Positions 45,695 through 55,713 of a DNA stretch of 64,000 bases are shown here, piece after piece. The notes below the pieces were generated by a model, which saw only the letters and a program-made list of their open reading frames with translations, made no database searches and was not told the origin of the DNA. Position 1 is the first letter of the stretch. Each line of letters starts with the position of its first letter. Both the position numbers and the translations under genes were made by a program. The DNA is from Mycobacterium sp. SMC-8 (lineage in GTDB: Bacteria > Actinomycetota > Actinomycetes > Mycobacteriales > Mycobacteriaceae): positions 124,001 through 188,000 of the forward strand of contig NZ_CP079865.1 in the NCBI RefSeq assembly GCF_025263565.1, in the 5' to 3' direction.

Positions 45695-46255
45695 TTAAGG
45701 GTGCCGCAGTTCTCCGTAGCGGATAGGTGTCAGATCCTCGCTGTGGCTGACGTGGAGCTGACCGGGGCGGGTCCGTTGTTCGTAGGCGGTGATGACCAGG
45801 CCAATTCCCCCGGCGGCAGGCACCAGTACGCCTTGCACATGCAGGAACCATGCGGCATGGCCCACCGCTTGGCACGCCGACCAGTCGTCGCCATAGATGT
45901 CGTCGTCCTCGAGCCCCACCGCTTCGCGGGCGTCAGAGGTGATGAGATCCAGGACGGCCAGGTCGGTGGCCTCGATGGTGTGCAGTCGATACGAAGCTTC
46001 GAGCATCTTCTCCGGGGTCGTCGACGCCGCCTGCGCGGCGCGTTCTACTTCGACCATGCACGCTTGCGTGGAGTCGGCCAGATAGATCGCCGAGAAGAGT
46101 CCGGCAGGGTTCCACCTTCCGCCGAATCTGCGCGCCCCTTCCCCCGACAAGGGGTCACGGTGGGCGCCGGTGTAGCGAGCGCACGTGCCCGACCACCGGT
46201 TGGTGCCGCGCGCGTCGATGCGCTGCACCAGGTCCTCGTCGAGCGCATCGCTCAC
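45695..46255 (-). CDS. RES-domain toxin
   Basis: 186 residues. The RES fold motifs are visible: WSGTCARYTGAHRDPLSGEGARRFGGRWNPAGLFSAIYLADSTQACMVEVER, containing the Arg, Tyr and Glu expected at the active site. Proteins of this family (for example MbcT) degrade or phosphorolyse NAD+ and stop growth. The GTG start overlaps the antitoxin stop (GTGA), the usual antitoxin-first order. It is intact. Confidence 0.87.
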   Translation of the reverse strand: MSDALDEDLVQRIDARGTNRWSGTCARYTGAHRDPLSGEGARRFGGRWNPAGLFSAIYLADSTQACMVEVERAAQAASTTPEKMLEASYRLHTIEATDLAVLDLITSDAREAVGLEDDDIYGDDWSACQAVGHAAWFLHVQGVLVPAAGGIGLVITAYEQRTRPGQLHVSHSEDLTPIRYGELRHP

Positions 46256-46593
46256 ACGAAGATCCCTTCGGCCATGGCGTCGATGAGGGCCAAGACGCGC
46301 TGGTACTCGCCGTCACGCACCAGGTCGGCGGGCTTGGCGTGGGCCAGTAATCGATTCGGGGAGAACATCCAGACGTTGGCCTGGTCCCGGGGAAGCACTT
46401 CGGCCAGCGCGTCGGCGACGTAGGCCAGTTCGATGAGTCGTTGTTTGTTGAGTCGTTGTGGAACGACCTGTCCTGAGGTCCAGCGCGCCACCGAGCGCGC
46501 CGACGCGTCGACGATGTCGCCGACCTCTTCGTAGGTCAATCCCAAGCGCTCGATCGCACTCGACACGGTCGAGGCGAGCGCGTTAGCTCCCAT
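46252..46593 (-). CDS. Xre/MbcA/ParS-family antitoxin
   Basis: 113 residues from ATG 46593: an HTH (LGLTYEEVGDIVDASARSVARW) and a C-terminal toxin-binding region (RLIELAYVADALAEVLPRDQANVWMFSPNRLL ... GEYQRVLALIDAMAEGIF). The arrangement VWMFSPN...L is characteristic of RES-partner antitoxins. Longer starts at 46632 or 46644 are possible; AAAGGAAG lies 13-20 bases before 46593. It neutralises the RES toxin and probably represses its own promoter. Confidence 0.85.
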   Translation of the reverse strand: MGANALASTVSSAIERLGLTYEEVGDIVDASARSVARWTSGQVVPQRLNKQRLIELAYVADALAEVLPRDQANVWMFSPNRLLAHAKPADLVRDGEYQRVLALIDAMAEGIFV

Positions 46594-46681
46594 ATCGTCT
46601 GCCTGTCTTCCTTTTGTCTGCGTGTGTGTCATGTATTCTGTCATGAAACAACGCCCAAGGGCGAGAGGACGTTTTCGCACG

Positions 46682-47401
46682 ATGGGCATTCAGTTTCGGC
46701 TCGGACCCAACGACCACAAGCAGGTCGAAGATTTCCTGTCGCGTGAGCACGCTGGCACCGACGCCATCACCCTGGACACCAAAGCTGCACGTCACCAGGC
46801 CGCCGCGGCGGCAGCCGCCGTGGAGGCGGGCCTGCGGGTGTACTGGGAGCCCGCCGCTGAGCGGCTTGCCGACGAGGGCTTCGGCCTCGACAAGCTGCCG
46901 CTGTGGACCGGCCGTCCCTACGGCACCAATGCTCTTGCCGAGGATCAGTCGGCACGCGCCGCGCTGGTAGACCTGACGGTGGAGAAGCACCCGGCGCTCG
47001 TCACCCACGTCACGGCCCCGCACTTCTACGTCACCGACGAACGCACTGCACGACTGAACGTCGATCTCGCCGAACGCACCCGCCTGGCCGTCGGCAAGGA
47101 CAAGCCCACCCGGGCCGTGATTACCGTTCACGCTCAACGTCAAGTTCACCAACCTCAACAAGGAGTACGGCCTCACCGTCGAGAACGCGGTGCTGCACTA
47201 CGCTCCCGAGCCGGTACCGAACGCCAACGCCAGCCTGACACTGCTAAAGCCACGCTGGACGATATTCAGCTGGGCAACATCACCCTTGACGACCCCAAGA
47301 AGCAGAACAAACTCACCATCGATGGCCAAGAAGCGTCGTTCAACGATTTCCTTGGCCTACTCGACACCTTCCCGTTCTGGTGCAACATCGTCACCCCATA
47401 G
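46682..47401 (+). pseudogene. Chimeric ORF: unknown N-terminus joined to an alkyl-sulfatase C-terminal domain with two frameshifts
   Basis: About 46682-47085 encodes an unrecognised segment (MGIQFRLGPNDHKQVEDFLSREHAG ... LNVDLAERTR). From there homology to the SCP2-like C-terminal domain of MBL-fold alkyl sulfatases begins, ending SFNDFLGLLDTFPFW-NIVTP. Between about 47115 and 47250 the homology (TLNVKFTNLNKEYGLTVENAVLHYAPEPVPNANASLTL) lies in another frame and then returns, so two compensating indels scramble about 45 residues. The metallo-beta-lactamase catalytic part is absent. Probably non-functional. Confidence 0.65.
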
Positions 47402-47909
47402 CCCGAAGCCGGCGTCGCCGTTCACCGAAGACTGACCTGAGATAAAACCGGCCCTAGCCATCGGCACCGATGGCACCTGTCCCAGATGTCGAGTCCGACA
47501 CCGTGGGCCCGCACACCACATGGCGGTGAAACGCGCGATCTCCGAGGCGTGCGCCAGCCGGTCCACGATAACCTCGCCGCTCTCCTCAAGACCGGTGAAC
47601 CTAACAGCCGGCACCTACGTTCACCGCGGCCCGCGTATTCGGCCACCGCACCACGCCGCACGCCCCATCAGACAGCGTCCGCGTCGACACGACCGCGACC
47701 CCGCAGCCGCGCTGCGGCGACGCATCGCTCAGTGCGCCCAGCAGGCCGGCGGGAGTGCGGGATCGCGGCCCCGCGGCAGCGTCCCCGCGACGGCATCAAC
47801 TTGCGCGCTGCCCTGCGCCGTCGCAACGCCGCGCCGAGCGCCCTTCTGTCGTCGGGTTCAGGACGTAGCGCACCCTTGAGACTTCCGTCGCCGCGCCACC
47901 GCCGAACCG
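47402..47909. other. Very GC-rich stretch without a supportable gene
   Basis: About 500 bases. Several frames are open because of high GC content, but none has family-like motifs or a good start. A leftward frame near 47480-47610 (AVRFTGLEESGEVIVDRLAHASEIARF) reads fairly naturally and might be a remnant. Confidence 0.4.
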
Positions 47910-48404
47910 TCACGCTGGCGCCGCTCCGGCCGGCGGTTCGCCCGCGTCCGGGCCGACCTCCCCGTCCGCCGCCGCCTCCCCCGTTCCGGACACATTCCGA
48001 CCTAGTGCCTGCGAACCGTTCCGCGATACCGGATTTGCCGCTTTCGGCGCATGCCGTGCCATCACGCGAACGATTGCGATCCCGAGGTCGTGTTTGGTGG
48101 CGATCGTCGTCAGCGTCTCACCCCGCTCACGCATCCGTTCGACGGCCGCGCCCGCCGCTTCGCGATCGTCGCCTACCCGTTTAGCTTCTTCGCGCGCCAA
48201 CTGCGCGTCGGCCTGCGCGCGCAGCTCCGCGCGCCGCTGCTTCTTCCACTCGCCAATCGCGTCGAGTTTGTCGATCGCGTGAAGCAGGATCGTCGCGTCC
48301 TTAAGGTTCGCCTTCTCCCGCGCCGCAAGCTCCTCGTTGGCGCGCCGAGCCGCTTCCACAGCCCGGCGCCGGGCCTCCGCCTTGGATGTTCTCGCTGCCG
48401 TCAT
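47910..48404 (-). CDS. Coiled-coil hypothetical protein with possible HTH
   Basis: 164 residues from ATG 48404. Residues 1-90 are a long charged helix (SKAEARRRAVEAARRANEELAAREKAN ... KKQRRAELRAQADAQLAREEAKR). A short helix-turn-helix-like segment (GETLTTIATKHDLGIAIVRVMARHAP) and a disordered Gly/Pro/Ala tail follow. No family recognised. Similar small proteins occur on actinobacterial plasmids and phages. Confidence 0.5.
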   Translation of the reverse strand: MTAARTSKAEARRRAVEAARRANEELAAREKANLKDATILLHAIDKLDAIGEWKKQRRAELRAQADAQLAREEAKRVGDDREAAGAAVERMRERGETLTTIATKHDLGIAIVRVMARHAPKAANPVSRNGSQALGRNVSGTGEAAADGEVGPDAGEPPAGAAPA

Positions 48405-48839
48405 GGTTGAGGACCTTAGAAGTGTTCGGGCCGTGCAGGCCACCACCACAGCCACATTCGTCGCCCACGACTTTTTTCGTCCGCCCTCCTGACCGCTTCA
48501 CCGTCGCCACCCTCAACCCACCGTCACCCACCCCACTCGCCAACCACCGCACCCCCCGCCAGCCGCCCTCCTCACACCCCGTTTACAGCCCGCCGACAGA
48601 CCACACACCTCTTGCACTATGGGTCGCAGCGGACCGCTTATCGACGGACGAAAACGGGTACGGCTGCCGATCGGCCCCCGGTGCCGCGAGGATAGCGAGG
48701 CTCGCTGACGTCCGACGTCTGCCGCGGCGACGCTCGTCGAAGGCCACGGATTGCATCTCGGAGGCCCCGATCATTAAGACCTGCGGAAAGCGGTTGAACG
48801 ACCAGGCCAATGCAGAGAAGTCCGCGCTACCGTGCAGCA
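48405..48839. other. Intergenic stretch
   Basis: About 430 bases between two divergent genes of uncertain function. Nothing supportable; it must carry promoters for one or both. Confidence 0.5.
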
Positions 48840-49454
48840 ATGGCATCGACGGTCGGCGCTCTGTTCGCCGCGGCCGGTGTTCGGCGCCTCGGCGCCGTTC
48901 CGTGGCAGACAGCCGTGCCATCGGTGTGTCCGGGCGTTTACGTCGTGGCCAGAGTCTCCGACCCCGCCGGGCAGGTTTCAGGCGACGCGGACATCGACCT
49001 ATCCGCGGTCAGACAGCTGTTGGAGATCCGCAAGGAGTTGACCCTAGACGGGCAGCGACCCTCGCCAGAAGCGCTGTCCGACCGGCTCATGTCAATGTGG
49101 CTACCAGACGAACCTGCGATCTACGTCGGGCTGGCTAGCACGTCTCTGCGGAATCGCGTGAGCCAGTTCTACCGGACACGCCTCGCCGCGAGGTCGCCGC
49201 ACGCCGGAGGGTGGCCCCTCAAGTGCATCAAGGACTTGAGTACCGCCTGGGTGCACTTCGGTGAGTGCGCCAACGTGAAGGTCGCTGAGCGCAAGATGTT
49301 GGAATCTTTCATGTCAGCGTTGGGGCCTGTTGCGAGGGAACGCACGATCGATCCTGAACTTCCCTTGCCTTACGCGAATCTCGAGATCAAGGACTCCTCG
49401 AATCGCCGCCGAATCAAGCGACATGGAATCAGCGGTGCTAAAGCTACCCGCTGA
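48840..49454 (+). CDS. GIY-YIG-like nuclease-domain protein
   Basis: 204 residues from ATG 48840 (48810 is an alternative). The central part resembles a divergent GIY-YIG fold: PGVYVVARVSD (first strand, GVY), AIYVGLASTSLRNRVSQFYRTRL (YVG followed by an Arg-rich helix), and KVAERKMLESFMSALGP with a candidate catalytic Glu. Such domains cut DNA in repair enzymes, homing enzymes and defence proteins. It lies in the defence-like stretch between the RES/Xre pair and the NACHT gene. Confidence 0.55.
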   Translation: MASTVGALFAAAGVRRLGAVPWQTAVPSVCPGVYVVARVSDPAGQVSGDADIDLSAVRQLLEIRKELTLDGQRPSPEALSDRLMSMWLPDEPAIYVGLASTSLRNRVSQFYRTRLAARSPHAGGWPLKCIKDLSTAWVHFGECANVKVAERKMLESFMSALGPVARERTIDPELPLPYANLEIKDSSNRRRIKRHGISGAKATR

Positions 49455-49571
49455 AATGCAAGATACGAGACGCAAGCTGGCACCAATAGACCAGTGCCCA
49501 AACCCGTTCGGCCGGTTCAGTACGGATCCAGCGCCGATGCACATCCCGAGTCGGATCTTGGGCAGACAAAA

Positions 49572-50237
49572 TCAGTTCGTCTCAGTCTCTTGCAGCTCAC
49601 GAATGATTCTGCGACCGAATTCATTTACTCCGGTGATGCTGTAGTTCTCAGCTCGGGGGATGCTGTACAGGCCGCTGGATACAGGCTGTGAACCCACCAA
49701 TACAAGTCCGGTTCTTACCAGAACCGCCTTCACCGCCGGTGGCTCGTTGCTAAGTGCGGTCTGCAGGGTTTCGTCGTTATTGCCGGGATCTTTTCGGTTC
49801 TCGTCATCGGCGGCTATGAGTCTGACAAGTGCGCGAACGTGCGGACCCTCAAGCTCGCGCAAGGCGGCCACGATGAACTGAGCGTCATCCATCTTCGTGT
49901 CGTCCGTTAGGGCATTCGCCACCACGCGCGCAAGATAGATGCGCTTACCGCTGTCTGCCGCCGACATCGCGGCTTGGATGCCATCCCAGAGCAGATTCTG
50001 GAGCCCCGGATCTGCCCGGACCTGTTCCAACAGTCGGTGTGCATCCACGAGATCGGCAACACCATCGACGAACTCTTCCGCACGACCTTGACGAGAATCG
50101 ATCAGCCCCTGAACCACGGCGCCGGTTCCCGCGCCAACACCCGGCACACCAGCCTGCCAGCCGAGCACCTCCGCGCCGGAAGCAACCGCAGCTCGCACGA
50201 CTATCTGTTTCCACGAAGGCACATCTTCGTCGACCAT
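49572..50237 (-). CDS. Hypothetical protein divergent from the NACHT gene
   Basis: 221 residues from ATG 50237. Mostly helical, with a Gly-rich segment near the N-terminus (GWQAGVPGVGAGTGAVVQGL), a helical middle (KRIYLARVVANALTDDTKMDDAQFIVAALRELEGPHVRALVRLIA) and a C-terminal ITGVNEFGRRIIREL resembling a winged-helix end. No family recognised. It shares a 177-base divergent control region with the nuclease-NACHT gene, which makes a functional link plausible but unproved. Confidence 0.6.
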   Translation of the reverse strand: MVDEDVPSWKQIVVRAAVASGAEVLGWQAGVPGVGAGTGAVVQGLIDSRQGRAEEFVDGVADLVDAHRLLEQVRADPGLQNLLWDGIQAAMSAADSGKRIYLARVVANALTDDTKMDDAQFIVAALRELEGPHVRALVRLIAADDENRKDPGNNDETLQTALSNEPPAVKAVLVRTGLVLVGSQPVSSGLYSIPRAENYSITGVNEFGRRIIRELQETETN

Positions 50238-52321
50238 GCGCCGATGCTATGCCGACGCTCGCGGCTGGAGCTGGCCTCGGCAGCGAATGCAGTCAGGCAT
50301 GCGACCTGCAACCTCCCCGATCCAGTCGGCGCTAGCGGGTTGAATAGAGCGAGCGTACGACGGCTCCCGACGGCGATAACGGCACGATCGGGGTTGGATC
50401 GAAGGAGTCAGCCATTGCCCGAAAGCCGGCACCGATACCTCTACGAACGCCTTGGCGATCACGATTTTCAGCAGCTCGTCAGCGCTCTGTTGGCAATACA
50501 GTTCCCCGACTACCGCCCGATGGCGCTGAGGCAGACCGACGGCGGTGTCGACGGTCTCCGCAACATCGATCCGGAGACATTACTGATCTATCAGGTCAAG
50601 TGGTCGGTCAGCGGCACGGAGAAGAACCCCGTCAGCTGGCTGGACGCGGTCGTGAAGAAGGAGCTAAACAACCTGCGCCAGCTAGCGAAGGACGGCGTAC
50701 GCAACTACGTCCTGGTGACCAATGTGGCAAGTACGGCCAAGCCAAAAACCGGCACGTTCTCCCAGCTAAACCGAAAGCTAAAGGAGCACGCCAAGAACGT
50801 CGGTTTTGACCAAATGACATGCATCTGGCGTGAGGCGCTTAATCCGTGGGTCGACAACGCTCCGGACTCGACAAAGTGGGCCTACGCCGACATGCTCGCA
50901 GGCTGGGATCTCATCCGATACTTGGTCGCTGAGCAGGTCGGCACCGCCAAGAACCAGGCAGACCGCAAGCTGATCCGCAAAATCGCCGCGGCGCAATGGG
51001 ACGACGACCAGCGTGTCAAGTTCAGCCAGGCTGACGTCGACCGCGAAATGGTGGTGGACCTCTTCGTCGACGTCACCGCCGATCAGGTGCATTCCCCGAC
51101 CGAAACCCGGATGCGATCAAGCGCGCCGACCCCACTCGGCGGAGCGGCCGCTCACCTGCTGCACTCACCAATACCGTTCACATTGGTGCGAGGCGCCCCC
51201 GGTCAAGGAAAATCCACTCTCAGCCAGTACATCTGCCAAGTGCACCGCAGCGCGTTCATCCCGGAATCGGAGCGGCCAGAATCGCTTCCAGAGCTGAAGA
51301 ACCCTCGATTCCCGATCAGGCTGGACCTCAGCGACTACGCGCTCTGGCTCGCCGGCAACGACGTGTGGGACCACTCCGACGATCGCAGGCCGGCGACGAA
51401 GAAGCCACGCAAGGGTGAGCAGGCGGCCATCGAATGCTTCCTCGCCGACCTGTTGACCCATGACAGCGGCGGTATCACCACCACCGCGACAACCGTGCAG
51501 GACATATTCGAGCGAGTACCCAGCCTCGTCGTACTTGACGGTCTCGACGAAGTCGGCAGCGCCAGCATCCGGCGCAGGGTGGTCAACGAGATCGACGCGT
51601 TCGCCAGCCGGGCGAAGACTTACAGTGAGCCGCTGAAGGTAGTCGTCACCACGCGCCCCAGCGCCGGTGAGCTTGCGGAACCGTCGCCACACATGTTCGG
51701 GATCGTCACCTTAAACCAACTCACTGGTGACCAGCGGGCTGATTACCTACGCAAATGGTGCGCCGTCCGAGGGATCAAGAGCAAAGACGGTCGCGCGCTG
51801 CGCAGGAGCTTCCAAGAGAAGAGCCGCGAGCCCTACATTCATGAGCTCGCCGGTAACCCAATGCAGCTCACAATCCTGTTGGACCTTCTCCACCAGCAGG
51901 GGGCTGCCACCCCCACACAGCGGACCGACCTATACGACAAGTACGTTGACCTGCTCTTGGCCCGCGAAGCCAACAAGCACCCGAAGGCCGTCCGCGACCA
52001 CAAGGAAGAGCTCCTCGAGATCATCCCGTTCCTCGGCTGGTACTTGCACGCACACACCGAAGAATCGCAGATCAACGGGCGCATGAGCATCGGCGATTTG
52101 AAAGCGGCGATGCGCCACTTCCAGCACACCTACGGCAACCGCGAGTCGATTGTCGATCAACTCTTCGAGGGCGCGAGCGACCGTTTGTGGGCTCTGACGA
52201 GCAAGGTGGATGGCACCTACGAGTTCGAGGTGTTGTCGCTGCGGGAGTAGGGCCCTGACCCCAGGTGTTGGACACGCTGAATCCCGCAAGATTGGCGGGG
52301 GAAGCGAGATGATCGACACCG

Positions 52322-52654
52322 ATGGCAAGGAAAAATTACCCGGACGAGTTCAAGCGGGATGCGGTCGCGCTGTACCGAGACACCGAGGGCGCCACGATCA
52401 CGCAGATCGCCGACGAGCTCGGGATCAGCGGGGTGACGCTCTCGGCCTGGTGCAAGGCCGCTGGGGTGTTGATCCGGCACCGCGGCGCCAGTTCTGCCGG
52501 TGAGCCGGGACCGGGGTCGGAAACTCCGGACGAGGAGCTGGCCCGGCTACGGGCCGAGAACAAGGCATTACGCGCCACCGAGGCTCGGCTGTCGACTGAA
52601 CGAGACATCCTGCGGTCGGCGGCCAAATATTTCGCCGGGGAGACGAACTGGTGA
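52322..52654 (+). CDS. IS3-family transposase OrfA (third IS3)
   Basis: 110 residues: MARKNYPDEFKRDAVALYRDTEGATITQIADELGISGVTLSAWCKAAG is the helix-turn-helix, and ELARLRAENKALRATEARLSTERDILRSAAKYFAGE the coiled coil. Its stop overlaps the orfB GTG (GTGA), so this IS3 couples orfB by overlap or by frameshift. Confidence 0.9.
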   Translation: MARKNYPDEFKRDAVALYRDTEGATITQIADELGISGVTLSAWCKAAGVLIRHRGASSAGEPGPGSETPDEELARLRAENKALRATEARLSTERDILRSAAKYFAGETNW

Positions 52655-53259
52655 GCCGCTTTCAGTTCGTCGCCGACCACTCCGACACCTACCCGGTGAA
52701 GTGGCTGTGCGCAGTCGTCGAGATCGCGCGTTCCTCGTTCTACGCCTGGCTGGCCGGCGCCGACGGGCGCGCCGCCCGTGCTGCTGCTGACCAGGCGCTG
52801 GCCGCGCGGATCCGCACCGTCCACGACCAGGACAACACCTACGGGGCGCCGCGGATCACCGCCGAACTCAACGACGGTGCCCCCGAGGCGCAGCGGGTCA
52901 ACCATAAGCGGGTGGCCCGGGTGATGCGTGATGCCGGGATCGTCGGCTATCGCCGTCGACGACGGGTCAAGACCACGGTGGCTGATCCCGCCAAGCAGAA
53001 GGTCCCGGATCTGCTGGGCCGGGATTTCACCGCCGCGGCGGCCAACGAGAAGTATGTCGGCGACATCACCTACTTACCGTTGGCGACTGGTTCGAATTTG
53101 TATCTGGCGACGGTGATCGACTGCTTCTCCGGGCGGGTGGCGGGGTGGGCGATCGCCGATCATATGCGCACCGAACTGGTCGAAGATGCTCTGCTGGCCG
53201 CGGACGCACTGCGCGGTTCATTGTCCGGTGCTGTGTTTCATTCAGATCACGGAAGTCAG

Positions 53260-54738
53260 GGCGGATTCAACTGGTCGTCGCAACACCTTGATCACGGAGG
53301 TGTGGTGTGGCCAAGCGTAAGGACGCGGAATCGGTTGGTAGGCGACGGCAGTGGGCGGCTGACCGTGCGTTGCGGCCTGCGATGCGCTCACCAGGGCGCC
53401 CGGACCCGTCGCGGTCGGTGCAGCGTCAGTTTTGGCGGCTGATCGCCCAGGGTGTCTCCACCGACGACGCAGCCGCAGAGGTCGGCGTGTCGACACCGGT
53501 GGCGACCAGGTGGTTCCACCACGCTGGCGGCATGACGCCGATCAGTCTGGATGAGCCCACGGGCCGGTATCTGTCGTTCGCCGAGCGGGAGGAGATCGCA
53601 CTGCTACGCGCCCAGGGCGCCGGGGTGCGTGAGATCGCCCGCGAGATCAAGCGTGACCCCTCGACAGTTTCGCGGGAACTGCGGCGCAACGCAGCCACCC
53701 GCAGCGGCACGCAGGTGTACCGCGCAGGGGTGGCGCAGTGGAAGGCCCAGCAAGCAGCAAAGCGCCCGAAACCCGCGAAACTGGCAGTCAACCCGCAGCT
53801 GCGTGAGTACGTGCAGCAGCGGCTCGATGGCAGTGTCCGCGGACCCGACGGCACCGCCGTCGCAGGTCCGCAGACCAAGGCCTGGAACGGCCGCAACAAG
53901 CCGCACCGACAAGACCGACGGTGGTCGACAGCATGGAGCCCGGAACAGATTGCCCACCGCTTACCGCTGGATTTCCCCGATGATGAGTCCATGCGCATCA
54001 GCCATGAGGCGATCTATCAGTCCTTGTTCATCGAGGGGCGTGGGGCGCTCAAACGGGAATTGGTCGCGTGCCTGCGGACCGGTCGTGCGCTGCGGGTCCC
54101 GCGGGCCAGGACACAGAACAAACCGCAGGGACATGTCACCGCGGACGTCGTGATCAGCAAACGCCCTGCCGAAGCCGCCGATCGCGCAGTTCCTGGGCAT
54201 TGGGAGGGTGATTTGATCATCGGTGCGGGCCGGTCGGCGATTGCCACCGTGGTGGAACGCAAGAGCCGCTCGGTGATGCTGGTTCACCTTCCCCGCCTCG
54301 AGGGGTGGGGTCTGGCGCCGCCGGTGAAGAACGGGCCGGCGCTCAGCGGCTACGGCGCCGAGGCGATGAACGCTGCCCTGATCGCCTCACTGGCACAGCT
54401 ACCCAAGCAGCTGCGTCAGACGTTGACATGGGACCGCGGCAAAGAGTTGGCCGCGCACGCCCAGTTCACCTTCGACACCGGAACGAAGGTGTTTTTCGCC
54501 GACCCGCACTCGCCATGGCAGCGGCCTACTAACGAGAACACCAATGGCGTTCTGCGTCAGTACTTTCCGAAAGGCACCGACTTATCTCGATGGTCGGCTC
54601 AAGACCTCGAAGCGGTCGCACTGACGCTCAACAACCGACCCCGAAAGGTCCTCGGCTGGAAGACTCCCGCCGAAGTCTTTGCCCAACAGCTACACTCACT
54701 CCAACAACCCGGTGTTGCAACGACCGATTGAACCCGCC
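53260..54738 (+). mobile_element. IS30-family element nested in the IS3
   Basis: 1479 bp. Inverted ends GGCGGATTCAACTGGTCGT and (inverted) GGCGGGTTCAATCGGTCGT. A 3-bp target duplication CAG (53257-53259, 54739-54741). Its position inside IS3 orfB shows it is the younger insertion. Confidence 0.95.
53307..54731 (+). CDS. IS30-family transposase
   Basis: 474 residues. HTH region LSFAEREEIALLRAQGAGVREIAREIKRDPSTVSREL, then the IS30 catalytic domain: GHWEGDLIIGAGRSAIATVVERKSR (Asp), LTWDRGKELAAHAQF (second Asp), FADPHSPWQRPTNENTNGVLRQYFPKGTDL (Glu region, the IS30 signature). The alternative start GTG/ATG choice is not critical. It is intact and probably active. Confidence 0.93.
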   Translation: MAKRKDAESVGRRRQWAADRALRPAMRSPGRPDPSRSVQRQFWRLIAQGVSTDDAAAEVGVSTPVATRWFHHAGGMTPISLDEPTGRYLSFAEREEIALLRAQGAGVREIAREIKRDPSTVSRELRRNAATRSGTQVYRAGVAQWKAQQAAKRPKPAKLAVNPQLREYVQQRLDGSVRGPDGTAVAGPQTKAWNGRNKPHRQDRRWSTAWSPEQIAHRLPLDFPDDESMRISHEAIYQSLFIEGRGALKRELVACLRTGRALRVPRARTQNKPQGHVTADVVISKRPAEAADRAVPGHWEGDLIIGAGRSAIATVVERKSRSVMLVHLPRLEGWGLAPPVKNGPALSGYGAEAMNAALIASLAQLPKQLRQTLTWDRGKELAAHAQFTFDTGTKVFFADPHSPWQRPTNENTNGVLRQYFPKGTDLSRWSAQDLEAVALTLNNRPRKVLGWKTPAEVFAQQLHSLQQPGVATTD

Positions 54739-55713
54739 CAGTACACCTCAACGGAGTTCGCGAAACTCTGCACCGCACTCGGTGTCACCCAGTCTATGGG
54801 TGGAGTGGGGTCAAGTGCCGATAACGCTCTCGCGGAGTCATTCAACGCGACTCTGAAACGCGAGATCCTGCAGGACCGCAGCCGCTGGCTCGACGCCGCC
54901 AGCTGCCGCGGTGAAGTGTTCCGCTGGCTGGTGCGCTACAACCTGAGGCGACGGCACTCCCGCTGCGCCTATTCCAGTCCCGCAACCTACGAACGCAACC
55001 ACGAAACCGCTACGCTGCCAGAAGCGGCGTAACCACAAATCCCGTGTCCACTACATGGGGGCAAGGCCCGTACTTTGCTGCGCGGTTCCTCTACCGCACT
55101 TCAGGCGAGGACAACGCTGATTTCGACAGCACAACGGTGCTTCGGGAACTTCTGAGACGCCCGTACTGGCTCAACACCGCAAGGTTCTACGGAGGAAACG
55201 CTAAGGGCAGCGACGTTTACTCGTTGACCGCCGGGATCGAGCAGGAACTGGGGAAAACCTCAAATGCCCCGTCGTACCTCGCCGCGTGGGCGCTGCTCAC
55301 CGATGGCGTCTTCCTGCGTCGTCCGCGTGAAGCTCGAAAGGTGCTGACCGCGCTTTGTTCGGACACCGGAAGCGCGATCTTGCTATCCGCGCTCGACCGC
55401 CGGGACATCGTTGCACTCCCTGAACTTCCCGACCTACCCGCCGACGACGGTGTCGACCCGACCTGGGCACGGCTGACGGCCCTAATCAGCAGGAATCCGA
55501 GCGATGTCGAGAACCCACAGCGTGTGCGAGTCCTGCGGGAACTGCTTAACCAATTGTCGTCTGCCAGGAGGATGGGACCAGTGTGAGCTGATTTTGCCAG
55601 GGTGATGGGACCACCTGGATTGCCAGTTATGGGACCACCGGCGCGTCGCGTCGGTGGTCCCTTCATCTGTTCGTTTGATCGCCGTGACGGTCGAAGTCAC
55701 GGAGGCGGCGGGC

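Larger units (their letters stand above)
52651..55032 (+). pseudogene. IS3-family transposase OrfB, split by IS30
   Basis: The left part is 52651-53259, with KYVGDITYLPLA (first Asp) and AVFHSDHGSQ (second Asp). The right part starts at about 54742 with YTSTEFAKLCTALGVTQSMGGVGSSADNALAESFNATLKRE, which supplies the Glu, and ends RHSRCAYSSPATYERN. Removing 53260-54738 and one CAG gives HSDHGSQYTSTEF. Otherwise intact but inactive as it stands. Confidence 0.9.
52250..55069 (+). mobile_element. IS3-family element in the NACHT gene, itself carrying an IS30
   Basis: Inverted ends GGGCCCTGACCCCAGGTG and (inverted) GGGCCTTGCCCCCATGTA, both followed by GGACACG. The target duplication is GTA (52247-52249 and 55070-55072), and removing the element restores the host reading frame. 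Its orfB is split by IS30 at 53260-54738, so the IS3 arrived first. Confidence 0.93.

Noticed and set aside
49974..50414. An N-terminal extension of the NACHT protein back to 49974.
   Set aside because: It overlaps the divergent gene at 49572-50237, shows no domain, and a strong GAAGGAG-TTG start exists at 50415.
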